DNA from: Cerioporus squamosus
Lineage: Eukaryota; Basidiomycota; Agaricomycetes; Polyporales; Polyporaceae
Direction of reading: 5' to 3'
DNA length: 19,883 bases
NCBI GenBank assembly: GCA_022592435.1
Contig: JABYQS010000514.1
Span: forward strand, 1 to 19,883
Shown: in pieces, positions 1 through 9,192 of the stretch
How the letters are laid out: each line of letters begins with the position of its first letter
How positions within the stretch are numbered: position 1 is the first letter of the stretch
Position numbers and translations under genes: made by a program
Notes under the pieces: generated by a model
Database searches by the model: none
What the model saw: the letters and a program-made list of their open reading frames with translations, nothing else
Told to the model about the DNA's origin: nothing

Positions 1-247
1 GGCCCATTCCCGTCATTCGTATGCTGACGTTTGGTGGCAGAACACTTTCGTCGCGCTCTACCGATCATTCACGGAGTGCTGCTTCATCGAGGAAGGGCTC
101 GATCGTGTTCTACAAAAACAAGCACGGCCTCGCTCAGCGGGAGGTCGCCGACGACGCCGTCGTCAAGATCAAAAAGGAGGGCTGGTCTCGGAGGACCAGG
201 ACAAATTGCAGGAGGGCGCCCTCTCCGACTCGACACGGACTGACTGA
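1..247 (+). CDS. 3' end of an unidentified protein gene (partial, frame-broken)
   Basis: Only the C-terminus is in the window. Starting at base 2, the frame reads SYADVWWQNTFVALYRSF and then a Cys-rich FTECCFIEEG. At about 95-97 protein-like sequence moves to another frame (IVFYKNKHGLAQREVADDAV). At about 182 it returns to the first frame and ends with LVSEDQDKLQEGALSDS and TGA at 245-247. Both shifts are explained by one missing base, in a GGG run and at GGCTG. I do not recognise the family. The aromatic stretch followed by a charged tail would fit a cytosolic tail after a membrane region, but that is inference. No splice acceptor is obvious between base 1 and the stop, so this is probably the last exon. 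Confidence 0.5.
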   Translation, partial: AHSRHSYADVWWQNTFVALYRSFTECCFIEEGLDRVLQKQARPRSAGGRRRRRRQDQKGGLVSEDQDKLQEGALSDSTRTD

Positions 248-925
248 CTGATTGACGTCTGGCATGTGCTGCCAGCTGGGCACGACGGGGATGCCAGCGG
301 CAGAGGGCATTGTGACACTTGATTTAGAACGCTCCCGGACTGACTAGATGCCTGGCTGTACTTTATTACCATCATGTATGTATTTAACTAACATCCTTAT
401 GCTCATCCCTATGTACCACATCCTACCACATCCCGCATTGCTCAGAGACGAGCCGGCGGTACGCTTATAGTGAAAATTCGCTACGCCACAACAGGCACTG
501 CCACCGGTAGGATGCCGCCGGTACGCTTTGCGTCCTCCGCGGCCTTGAGCATCAGATGACTCTTGCCTCCTTGTGCTCCTCCAGTCCATCTTCCGCCAGT
601 TCTCCGTCGTACGCAACTTCTATACTGCACATCTGACGTTCGAGACACGTTGTGGATGGTGAAGTGCCTGGAGACTGACCCTCCCTGGCTTCTGGTCACC
701 GGTACAACTTTCTCCGTCGTCATAGAGCACGCACCGCAGTCACGAGCCAACGGATGCGCTCGTCCGCACAACCATCCACGGCCCGCCTGTTCAAAAGAGA
801 GACTTCTGAGCTCAGGCATCAGCACGGGGCTCGCGGGCGTGAGCTCCGTTGAACTAGTTGAGCAAGACGGGCATATGCCGCTTGCTCGCGCAATACGTCA
901 AGCAGCCTCAGCTTCTCCACAGTTC

Positions 926-978
926 CCCCGCGAGTCCGACTCGCTCGATTTTCTATGCTTTCGTTGCTCGGACCCCGC
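926..978 (-). promoter_or_regulatory. Two possible carbon-catabolite repressor (CreA/Mig1-type) sites
   Basis: CCCCGC occurs at 926-931 and 973-978, the reverse complement of GCGGGG, which fits the CreA consensus SYGGRG. They lie 106-158 bp before the arabinofuranosidase start. Paired CreA sites are common upstream of fungal plant-wall hydrolase genes, so glucose repression is plausible. Six-base matches are frequent by chance in GC-rich DNA. Confidence 0.25.
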
Positions 979-1004
979 GATCCTCGACGGCCCGAAGAGA
1001 GGTC

Positions 1005-1010
1005 TATATT
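1005..1010 (+). promoter_or_regulatory. TATA-like element of the arabinofuranosidase gene
   Basis: TATATT lies 74-79 bp before the ATG at 1084, a reasonable distance for a fungal TATA box with a short 5' leader. It is supported only by sequence and position. Confidence 0.35.
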
Positions 1011-1083
1011 GGGGGACAGCGCGCGTCGATGGCTGCACTCGCCTGCAAACTCGCAACGGCGTTGACTTCGCAAGCTGAACACG

Positions 1084-4000
1084 ATGAAGCTGGTATTACT
1101 GAATTCCCTTCTTCTCGGCAGCTTTGTGGCGTGCTGTCTGGCGGTTACCGTGAAAGTCAACAAGACGCCGAGCCACTCCGTTCCGTCGACGCTCTGTGAG
1201 TCCCGAATTCCGGCCTTCTGCCATCCGTGCTGACCGCAGGCGAACACAGATGGACAGATGTTCGAAGTGAGGACGCTGTCGCTGCTGTTGGATATGCGAG
1301 ATTGCTGACGTCCATGCGCGATGCTGCCAGGACATTAACGTGAGTGATTCCGGAACCCGTGCGCATAACGTCACTTTCCCATGTTCTCACCTCGTTCGCA
1401 TTGTAGCATGTGAGTCGCTGCTGCTGCTCTAGGTAGCCCGCAATCTTGACGACGTTCGTAATCGGCAAGAGCGGAGATGGTGGTCTCTACGCGGAATGTA
1501 CGTTTTGCTGCTGTTTGCAGGGACGTTGCCCGCATGTTCACGTATCTTCGGATGCAGTGTTGCAAAACAGAGCATTCCAACAGGTCACGCCGAGTGAGTC
1601 CAGGTCTCATTCCGTCCGCAGCAGCATTTCTGATCTCTTTCTCTCTCAAGACACCGCGGCAGCACTGAACGCGTGGAGTCCCCTCAATGGTGCCACGCTC
1701 ACCGTCATTGCAGATCCGACCCCGTTTCCAAAGCTTGCCAAACTCTTCAATTCACCGTCCCGAGTGGCTCGTCTGGAGCCGTCGGATTTACCAACGCAGG
1801 CTTTTGGGGTGGGTGTCTGTTCCTGGCGCCGCATCGCGAGTACCGTTTGTTCGGCCTAGCTCACGGTGCTACAGGCATCAAGGTTGACTCCGCCTGGACG
1901 TACAAAGCCTCCTTCTACTATCGCTTCCCAGCGTCTTCTTCGTTTCCGGAACGCTGACGGTCGGGCTCCGGGCCAACAATGGTGGAGCGACTCTCGCCTC
2001 CGCGACTACGACCATTCATGGAACGGCGACGAATTGGACCCAGGTCAACCTGAGCTTCAAGCCGAAGTCATCAGCATCGAATCTCGCTAACAGCTTCTTC
2101 GTATCGATCGACGGTGCTTCGGCTGCAGGGCACACCATCAACTTTGCGATGTTCTCGCTCTTCCCTCCAACGTTTAAGGACAGGCCGAATGGAATGCGTA
2201 TTGACATCGCCGAGGTCCGTGGGCGCATCTTGACATGGCCAGAGAGATCGAGTCTCATGTCAAGTGTTGTAGGCACTGGCCGAAATGGGCCCGGCCTTTT
2301 TCCGCTTCCCAGGCGGAAATAACCTTGTATGTCGCTCGTTTGTCGCGCCTATCGTGACATATCCATTACTCACCAGCCTCGTTCTGCGAATAGGAGGTGA
2401 GACGTTCCGTATAGCGGTTCCGCCGATGCCCGACGGTCTTTGTTAGGGCGAGACGTTTGGGACGAGATGGCAGTGGAATGCTACCGTCGGGTCCCTGCTA
2501 GACCGCCCTGGAAGGGTGGGCGACTGGGGATACGTGAACACAGAGTATGTGCTTCTATCCCACGTTTTCTGGCTTGGGGCCCTCAATTTGACCCTTCGTG
2601 CCCAGCGGCCTCGGTCTTCTGGAATACCTTGAGTTCTTCGAAGATGTAGGCATGGAGCCCATCATGGCTGTTTGGTCAGGCGAGTAGATCTTCCGCTGTG
2701 ACACCACTTCTGCTGTCTATTCACAACGCATCCATGTCGCAGGATACGCGCTCGGCGGCACTAGCGAGCCTGAGAGCCAACTGGCACCATTCATCCAACA
2801 AGCCAAGGACCAGGTGAGGAGTTCTTCCCGCGGGGACCGGTTATGTCGGAGGATGCTCACCCTGTGTGACCGTGGGTGCCTTGGCAGATCAACTTCGTCA
2901 TTGGGGACCCTGCAACCAGTGCACCAGGTATCGTACAAGCTCAAACTTTCATTTGAGTTTGCTCGCGAGCAATGGTGGCAATATAGCGGCCCTCCGAGCT
3001 TCCCTCGGGCATCCCGAGCCCTTCACGCTGCGTTTTGTGGAGATTGGGAATGAGGTGTGTAATCTTTCGACGCTATTCTATCACCGCAGATCATCTGTGC
3101 GGCTTGATGAAGCTAGACTGATGCTTATTTCCACCACAGGACTTCATTGGCTCTGCTCCGTCGACGTGAGTGCATCCGACGCGAAGATACGACGGCTTCG
3201 CGTGAATATTGAACTTTCCAATAGTTATCCATACCGCTGGCGCGACTTCTTTGGAAACTTGAGCGCCGAGTTCCCTCAGATCCGTGGGTTCCCTTTCTGC
3301 ATACAGTACTCCCGTGGGGGGCTGACCATGCGAATTGGCAAAACGTGCAGGGTTCCTTGCGACCTCGAACGTCGGAAGCCCAATTCTATCTCCAGCGCCC
3401 CCTTCGTATGATGTACACGTCTACCAGACGCCGAGTAAGCCTGGACGCTAGCTCGTATCGCGTTTGAGGCCTGAACTTTCCCCACGCAGCGTGGTTCTAC
3501 CAAAACGCTTTCTACTATGACTCGTTCCAGGCAAGTCGTCTCCCTTGCAGCGGGATCCTCACTGTGACCGCTCACTGATTTCCCTCCGGTAGCGAGACGG
3601 CACGACCTACTTCGAGGTACGTTCCCGGCCGGTTCGTCCCCGGCTGTGACGTGCTAAAGGTTCATTCGTGAAGGGAGAGTATGCTGCAATCTCCACTAAC
3701 TCTAGCAACCTGTTCGGGACGCCGGCGCAGGGCCGCCTGTTATGGCCGACTGTGGCGAGTGAGTGCCATATCCACCGTATTGTGACTGGTTTCCTCAAGG
3801 GTGATGGTTCAGGTTCCTCCGGCGAGGCTGCCTTCATGACTGGCTTGGAGCGCAACAGCGACATCGTGTTTGCGGCATCCTACGCCCCCTTACTGCAGGT
3901 GAGCGGCAGCCACAGTACAGGAATGCTTAGTCGCTGAGTATGTGCTGCCTGGAAAGCACGTCAACTCGACCCAATGGGTAAGTCGTTCACTATCCTTTCA

Positions 4001-4644
4001 CGTTGCCGAACACCCCATGCTGATTATCCCTCGTAGACCCCTGACCTCATCTCCTTCGAGTGCGTGCCGCTCATGCACTGTGTACTAATGAGATCTAGAG
4101 CTTACTCGTGCTCCGCAGCGCTGGTTCAGTGATTCGATCGACTAGCTTCTATACACAGAAGGTACCCCGCGATCCCCCTCCTCTGCACCATAACCATCGT
4201 TCTCACAAACACGCGTGCACACAGCTCTTCGCCACCAACATCGGAGACCAGTACCTCGCCTCCACGCTCCCCACCAGCGGCAGCACGCTGCACTGGAGCA
4301 TCACCCGCTCTTCAAGCTCCGGTGCAACCTTCATCAAGGCAAGCCACGTCCCGCGTACATGGAACGCAATTCAGTGAAGTGCTAACTGACGTTCTCCATG
4401 ATGATGGTGCCAGGTCGCAAACGCGGGCAGCGCCACCGCCAGCCTCACCTTCGATTTGAGCCAGTTCAGCACAGTCGCTAGCTCAGGCACGCTGCAGCTG
4501 CTCACCGGGGCACAGACTGCCAGCAACACGCCCGCCGCTCCGAACACCGTCACGCCGAAGACGAGCAGCATAAGCACGGGCAAGTCGTTCACCTACAACG
4601 CGCCTGCCTTCAGTGTTAGTGTCATTACGGTGACTACTCACTGA
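1084..4644 (+). CDS. Secreted GH51 alpha-L-arabinofuranosidase, 27 exons
   Basis: Hydrolyses terminal alpha-L-arabinofuranosyl residues from arabinoxylan and other hemicelluloses outside the cell. Exons: 1084-1195, 1250-1266, 1331-1339, 1407-1409, 1470-1497, 1558-1593, 1651-1808, 1875-2214, 2273-2326, 2394-2396, 2447-2544, 2606-2679, 2743-2813, 2888-2927, 2987-3054, 3140-3165, 3225-3283, 3351-3434, 3490-3530, 3593-3616, 3674-3758, 3813-3898, 3957-3977, 4037-4059, 4119-4161, 4225-4338, 4414-4644; about 649 residues, normal for the fungal family. MKLVLLNSLLLGSFVACCLA is a signal peptide. GH51 landmarks follow in order: YGQMFEDINHSGDGG, FRFPGGNNLEG, VEIGNED (acid/base Glu near 371) and FEGEYA (nucleophile Glu near 451), then the C-terminal beta domain. 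Introns are 50-85 nt; three use GC donors (2680, 3531, 4339). Two one-base deletions (about 1723 and 1945) break the frame in exons 7-8, and a compensated change lies near 1733-1745. Exons 9-27 are clean. The family call is firm; whether the gene is intact is uncertain. Confidence 0.93.
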
Positions 4645-5629
4645 GTACCGGAGCCTGGCGGCGCGCATTCGGTCTTCTCTTCTTCATCTCGGCTTGTGCG
4701 ATGTGCAGCCAGTTGTTCACGTTGTTCAGCAGGATGAATGTAAAGTAGCACTGCAACCATGCGAATTCAAGCCCGGCATGACTTGTACTGTGACTCGGAG
4801 TCTGCGAGGTCTAAGTACTAGTATTCGGCACCTCCTCCCAGAACTCGTCGAGCGTGTGTTGGATGACAGGTAGAGCTTTCAGCTTCCACATGTCTACCAT
4901 GCGGATACTTGCAAACTCAATTGCGCTGCTTCCGATGTGAGCTCTCGTTGGACCTCCCGTGATACTATCCTGGATGAGGAGGACGAAGTAAGCGCTGAAC
5001 GCGAGACTCCTCTCCTCCTATTCACCTTTCCTGACCCTACTTGTACTATGCCACCCGCCACTGATCCTGATCGACTGGTGTTTTTCTTGAATGGCTCCAA
5101 TGCAGCAAGCATTCCTGATAGTCGACATCCCAGGGATCATCGAACGCTTCGCGCTTGGGGGATCCTCGATAGCTTGGCCCGCCTCCTGGTCAACGAAAAA
5201 CAGACATTCGCCATCGCCGTCGTCCCAGATATCCACCAGGCGCGGTTCATCATTGCCGAGAACAACCTTGTCCCGCCCGAGGTCCGTAACCATCTCTCTG
5301 CCATCCTGCAGTCTCTCTATGCTGCTCGACAATTGGTTCTGGCCTATCCTGGGGCTCAGTGTTCTCCACCTCCCGCGCTAGTCATACCTATTCCTCGCGA
5401 TACGACGGATCCTCTCCATCGCAAGTTGCTGGAGCTCGAAGTTAGCGTCTTTCGCCACTCGTGGCCGAAGATGCGTAAACGCCTCTTCAAATCCCGTCGC
5501 GACGAGACCTTCACCGAGGTTTGCTCGGAAAGCCGGCTGAAGACTTTGCAAAGTGGGCGAACAAGGTTGTCTCCGTTCACTTGGATTTTGAATTGATCGC
5601 ACGCGCCGTCGGTTTCCCGAAAATGGATA

Positions 5630-5660
5630 CAGCTATTTCCAAAACAAGTTGCCGGGCGCC
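5630..5660 (+). repeat. Left terminal inverted repeat of the MITE-like element
   Basis: Pairs with 6207-6237 at 27 of 31 positions; the mismatches are at positions 5, 21, 26 and 30 from the outer end. The first 20 bases differ at one position only. Beyond the repeat both sides share shorter motifs (CGAGAAATT and GAAATTG), suggesting sub-terminal repeats. Confidence 0.8.
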
Positions 5661-6206
5661 ATTTGCGCACTGCACTTTTTGCACGAATAATTCGAGAAAT
5701 TCCTGAAATTGTGCTGGCCTCGCGAGCGTACGCATTCAATTATCTGAGCTTCTAAGGGGCCGCGTGGGTCTGTCGGTGAGTTTGCGAGACCCTACGAGAC
5801 AGCGAGAGGGCAGAAAGCCGGCGACGCTGCTCGGTGCTGCGAGTCGGTCATTCGGCGCCTATAGTCTCCGGTGACGGTCGTCGTCTACAATCAAGGATTC
5901 CCCTTCTCGAGGCATAGAGAGCATCGGAACTGAAAGATAATCAATTCAATGATACCCCAGATGACTTTGAGGAGCGACGGTGTAGAAGGGCACTTGTTGT
6001 TAACCTCAGAGCTATTCAACATCTGGATGTGACCTGGCGCATCTAGCCGGCTACAGCGCACTCCTACACGCCCCAAGATACTCACACAGACTGACGATTG
6101 TCTGTTCAGTCCTCCAGTATTGTAATGAGGACCCGTAGGGGCGTATTCAGAGCTCACACGAATTGCTTCAATTTCTCGCGTTGAAATTGCAAGCGCGTCA
6201 GTCGGA

Positions 6207-6237
6207 GTCGCGCGGCCACTTGTTTTGGAAATGGCTG
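6207..6237 (-). repeat. Right terminal inverted repeat of the MITE-like element
   Basis: Reverse complement of the left terminal repeat with four mismatches, followed directly by the TA at 6238-6239. Confidence 0.8.
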
Positions 6238-6883
6238 TATCGCGATTTACACAATCAAGCAAAGCCCTCTTCATGCTACTGTCGATGTAACTGTGGATAA
6301 TCTGCGCAACGCATTGGGTCCTGTTCAGGAGATCGACGACCATAATTTGGAGGAGTTCCTGGACAGTCGGTTTTCGAAGGTTCGGGATAAGGAAGGTATG
6401 TCGTGGACTTCGTCGCTGGCAGCTTCTTGTTCACGATATGTGGCTCTGTCAGTTCCGGTTAATGGTCATATTCATTGCGAATGCACCGTCCTTGCGCGAC
6501 TCGACGAGCTGCGGCGTACCGGCGTACCTATCATCCCGTATGTCGGTCTTTCCAAACCGTCCTGCGCTATCTGCCACTCGTACTTCGAGGCGTATCGCAA
6601 GGTCACCGGCCAGGTCGTCAAGACGTGGGATACCAACGGCCGAATGGTGCCATGGCGGTGCCCCACGATTGAGGACCTGGCCGGCGATGAGTCAGTCCGC
6701 TCGGAGCTATCGAGACAGTTAAGGATTCTCCTTGTGGCCAACGTGGAACATTACGGGAAGCGGTCATCAACATCCTTGTGGGGCACCACATCGTCGGACG
6801 ATGTGCTCCCGTCAATTAGACCGACGTTCGGTACGCCACAATTTTGTCGGCCGTGTAGCTCATCTCAACCTTGTTTCTCTTAG

Positions 6884-8090
6884 AGGACTTGATGTTCAAA
6901 CGCGGTTTCATGAATCAGCCCTGACACCATGCTTCTGTCGTGTACTTCTGTCGTGTCTGAAGACTGGTCACTGAAGGTATGCAAGTGCATGTGCTACAAT
7001 TACTGTAGTCTTACGACCATCATATGCCTTACCCCATAAAACACGGCCATGCCTCCGCGCGCTGTCTGCAGTCATATCCTGTTGTTCGTCTGCGCGATGT
7101 CGTAAGTAATCAAGCCCAAGTACCGTCTTATAATCAGAGCTTACTTAGTAGACTCAATACAAATGCCGCCATACAACTAGGTTCGAGAGTCTTGGTCGAG
7201 ACTAGCCATACTTGAACCGTAAACTTAATTACTTACCGCATAGTATCAAAGTCTTACTGGTGCCTAGCCTACTAGCTCCTCTACTTACGGGTCTTCAATA
7301 TCGCGAAGTTGAGCGCTTGCAGCTGTTCAATCGTTCCGCCTGCCACCACTGCACCAGCATCATCGTTCCCCACTTCACCTCCTCCTCCTCACCAACCTCA
7401 CGGTAACCCTAGAGCGGCTAAACATTCCGTTGGAGGCGAGTAACTGTCGCTGTTTTCAATATGCTGTATCTGGCGATGATTCCCGTGTCTACATAGTAAG
7501 TCAACTTGAAGGTCTATCATCGAACGTCATTGTGAAGGTCGGTTACTCTATGTCCGGGTTTGCTACGCAGCTAATTGTGGTGAATATGTCCAGCACCGGT
7601 ATGGCAGCGATAGACCTCATCCAGAAGCCTGCACGCAGTCTTCCTTTACGCAAATAGCGTACGTCGGGCAAGCCGAGAGTAAATGGGCGCTCCCAGTTTA
7701 TTGTCTCGCAATTGTACTGCAATGACATGCCTTCCCATGATACACAGCGGCACACCCGTCAAGTGATCCTCTGCATTTCAGGTCGGCATATCCCTTCACA
7801 TCTTTTGTGCTTGGGCCAACGTGTATGGCAAGTCGATGGCGCGTCTACGGCTCTTTTGTCTTGCGGTGCTTCACGGTCCGTGCGTCGACAAGTATATCTA
7901 TGGGCCACCCCCCGTCAAGAGGCACCACCGCTCGCTGCTCGACGCTCGACGCTCACATCCGCTAGGCCCTAGAGGTCTTGTATCTGGATCCTGACCTTGC
8001 TCTGCTCTATCTGCTGACTCGCCCCTCGGCAATCTGTCCTTCTTCTGCTGGTCCTCGGCTCTCCTTCGTAGATAGAAAAGCAAGACAGCA
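6884..8090. other. Intergenic region with an orphan open frame and the promoter of the next gene
   Basis: About 1.2 kb, more AT-rich than its surroundings at 6950-7300. No conserved domain is recognised. A short hydrophobic peptide starts at ATG 7049 (LLFVCAMS just before a GTAAGT donor), which resembles a split signal peptide, but I could not join it in frame to downstream sequence. TATATC at 7890-7895 is a weak TATA candidate about 200 bp before the ATG at 8091. Confidence 0.4.
7313..7657 (+). CDS. Orphan open frame, unknown (weak)
   Basis: Open from 7313, just after a TGA, to the TAG ending at 7657. It reads LLLLTNLTVTLERLNIPLEA, FQYAVSGDDSRVYIVSQLEG and VIVKVGYSMSGFATQLIVV. Composition looks protein-like, with a leucine-rich start and beta-like hydrophobic alternation, but there is no ATG near its beginning and no family I recognise. 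It could be an inner exon of a small secreted protein, a gene remnant or chance. Confidence 0.2.
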   Translation, partial: ALAAVQSFRLPPLHQHHRSPLHLLLLTNLTVTLERLNIPLEASNCRCFQYAVSGDDSRVYIVSQLEGLSSNVIVKVGYSMSGFATQLIVVNMSSTGMAAIDLIQKPARSLPLRK

Positions 8091-9192
8091 ATGGCCACTG
8101 CTACAGTCATCCGCTTCCCTCCTCCACCGCCCACCCGGAACGAGCTCTCGAGCGAGCAGCGCGCGAAACTCATTCGCACGAACAACAAGCTTGGCCAGGT
8201 TCTCGGTAGCACGCCGCACGTGCTTGACCTGACCTACGTCGGTGAGTCGAATCCTCGCTAATATACCTCCTCTGCTGACGTGTCTGGTTCTTGAAGTGCC
8301 TACGACGCAAATCTCATTGCCGCCGCCACCTAAGACGCCGACCTCAAGTCGGAACCCGTTCAGGACGCACTCTCGCTCCAAGTCCGTCCCGAAGGTCGAT
8401 ATGGACGCCGTGCGCGCTTCTGCGAAGAGCCCGGACTCTGTCGCGTCGCGTGCTTCCTCTGCGTCGCGCCAGTCTACTGTCAGCGTACGCGTCAAGACGG
8501 ACGAGTTGGCTTGGCGCTCTCCCTACCCTGCTCAGCGCCCGCCCCTTCTCCGACTCTCCGTTCCCAACCCTCCGCGTTCGCGCAAGCCCCGTCTAGAGCC
8601 CATACCGGGGTCGCCACCTTATGACCAGTTGACGGGCTCTTACGAGCCACCCTCGTTCTCGATCCCTTCTGATGCTGCCATGCGCCGGGAGAAGATGCGT
8701 CGGGTGCGAAAGATGCTGGGGGACGGCGTGCCCTCTGACCTTGTCTTCCCTTCTTCTCCCGAGGAGTCCGATTCGGAGGAGGATTCCCCCTTGCTCTCCA
8801 CGCCGACCTCAACGATGAGCCGCGAGTGGCTGCTCGTTGACAGCGTTGGACCAGACATGAACAAACCTCTCCCCTCGGAACCTTCCACACCTCTCCCGCA
8901 GCCCGAGTCCACCCGCGCCTCATCAAAAGCGCGCGAGACCAAGCCTACGAAACCCATTCTCCGTCGCAATCGCCTGTTCAAGGAGCGTACGAAGGAGCGT
9001 CCGTCGAAGAGCGCGAAGCCGCTGGAGAGCATCGCAGAGAGTGCCAAGGAGGTCCGTCCGGACAGCCTCACTTGTGTCGGTGTCTCTGCAAGCGCAGGCA
9101 TGCGCGGCATGGGGAAGTCACGGCGGTTCGTCCAGGGCGAGTTGCACATGGACCAGATCGGCACTGTGTGGGGTGGAATCGGCGCGTGGTGA
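8091..9192 (+). CDS. Disordered basidiomycete protein of unknown function, 348 aa, two exons
   Basis: Exons 8091-8241 and 8297-9192, joined by a 55 nt GTGAGT...AAG intron, give an uninterrupted 348-residue frame. The ATG is chosen because it opens the only exon whose phase fits the downstream frame. The N-terminus (TRNELSSEQRAKLIRTNNKL, then GQVLGSTPHVLDLTY) and the C-terminus (GKSRRFVQGELHMDQIGTVW, then GGIGAW) look ordered and constrained. The roughly 250 residues between are rich in Ser, Pro, Arg and Lys, with an acidic patch SPEESDSEEDSP near residue 175, so they are probably disordered and possibly phosphorylated. There is no signal peptide or membrane segment. I do not recognise a domain and assign no function. 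Coding is strongly supported by the long clean frame with GC-rich third positions. Confidence 0.8.

Larger units (their letters stand above)
248..1083. other. Intergenic region upstream of the arabinofuranosidase gene
   Basis: This holds the 3' flank of the first gene and the presumed promoter of the gene starting at 1084. Open frames exist on both strands (for example 563-1078 + and 825-481 -), but none shows a recognisable domain, splice pattern or conserved motif, and I treat them as chance frames. No RNA gene or repeat is apparent. Confidence 0.5.
5630..6237. mobile_element. 608 bp MITE-like element, TA target duplication (Tc1/mariner-pogo type)
   Basis: The ends are imperfect inverted repeats (27 of 31 positions match) beginning with CAG, and the element is flanked on both sides by TA (5628-5629 and 6238-6239). 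CAG termini plus TA duplication are typical of Tc1/mariner/pogo elements. No transposase domain is visible, so it is a non-autonomous copy. Removing the element with one TA joins the two halves of the host reading frame exactly. The interior is AT-richer than the surrounding genes. A long - strand open frame (6343-5891) covers part of it and runs past the right end into host sequence; it has no recognisable domain and is probably spurious. Confidence 0.75.
4874..6883 (+). pseudogene. OTT_1508-like deaminase-family gene, disrupted
   Basis: Two coding pieces flank a transposon. The left piece (4874-5629) carries LARLLVNEKQTFAIAVVPDI, ARFIIAENNLVPPEVRNHL and HRKLLELEVSVFRHSWPKMR. The right piece (6238-6883) has HIHCECTVLARL followed by YVGLSKPSCAICHSYFEAY. 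HCE plus CxxC is the zinc-site signature of nucleic-acid-deaminase-fold proteins, and the flanking text matches the fungal OTT_1508-like family as I know it; the substrate is unknown. Breaks: a one-base deletion near 5519 (the frame moves from ...RDETFTE to LLGKPAEDFAKWAN), the insertion at 5630-6237, and an in-frame TAG at 4871-4873 just after a coding-like stretch starting at 4823. The true start is unresolved; ATG 4759 lies in another frame. The last 25 or so residues before the stop at 6883 look unconserved. A functional transcript could exist only if the insertion were removed as an intron. Confidence 0.72.

Noticed and set aside
481..825. 114-codon - strand open frame
   Set aside because: Overlaps the previous frame, and there is no splice context or recognisable motif.
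563..1078. 171-codon + strand open frame upstream of the arabinofuranosidase
   Set aside because: Odd composition, no domain, competing open frames on the other strand, and it runs into the expected promoter.
5891..6343. A 150-codon - strand open frame across much of the MITE-like element
   Set aside because: It runs through the right inverted repeat and target site into the host gene's antisense, has no recognisable domain, and is best explained as chance openness of a repeat.
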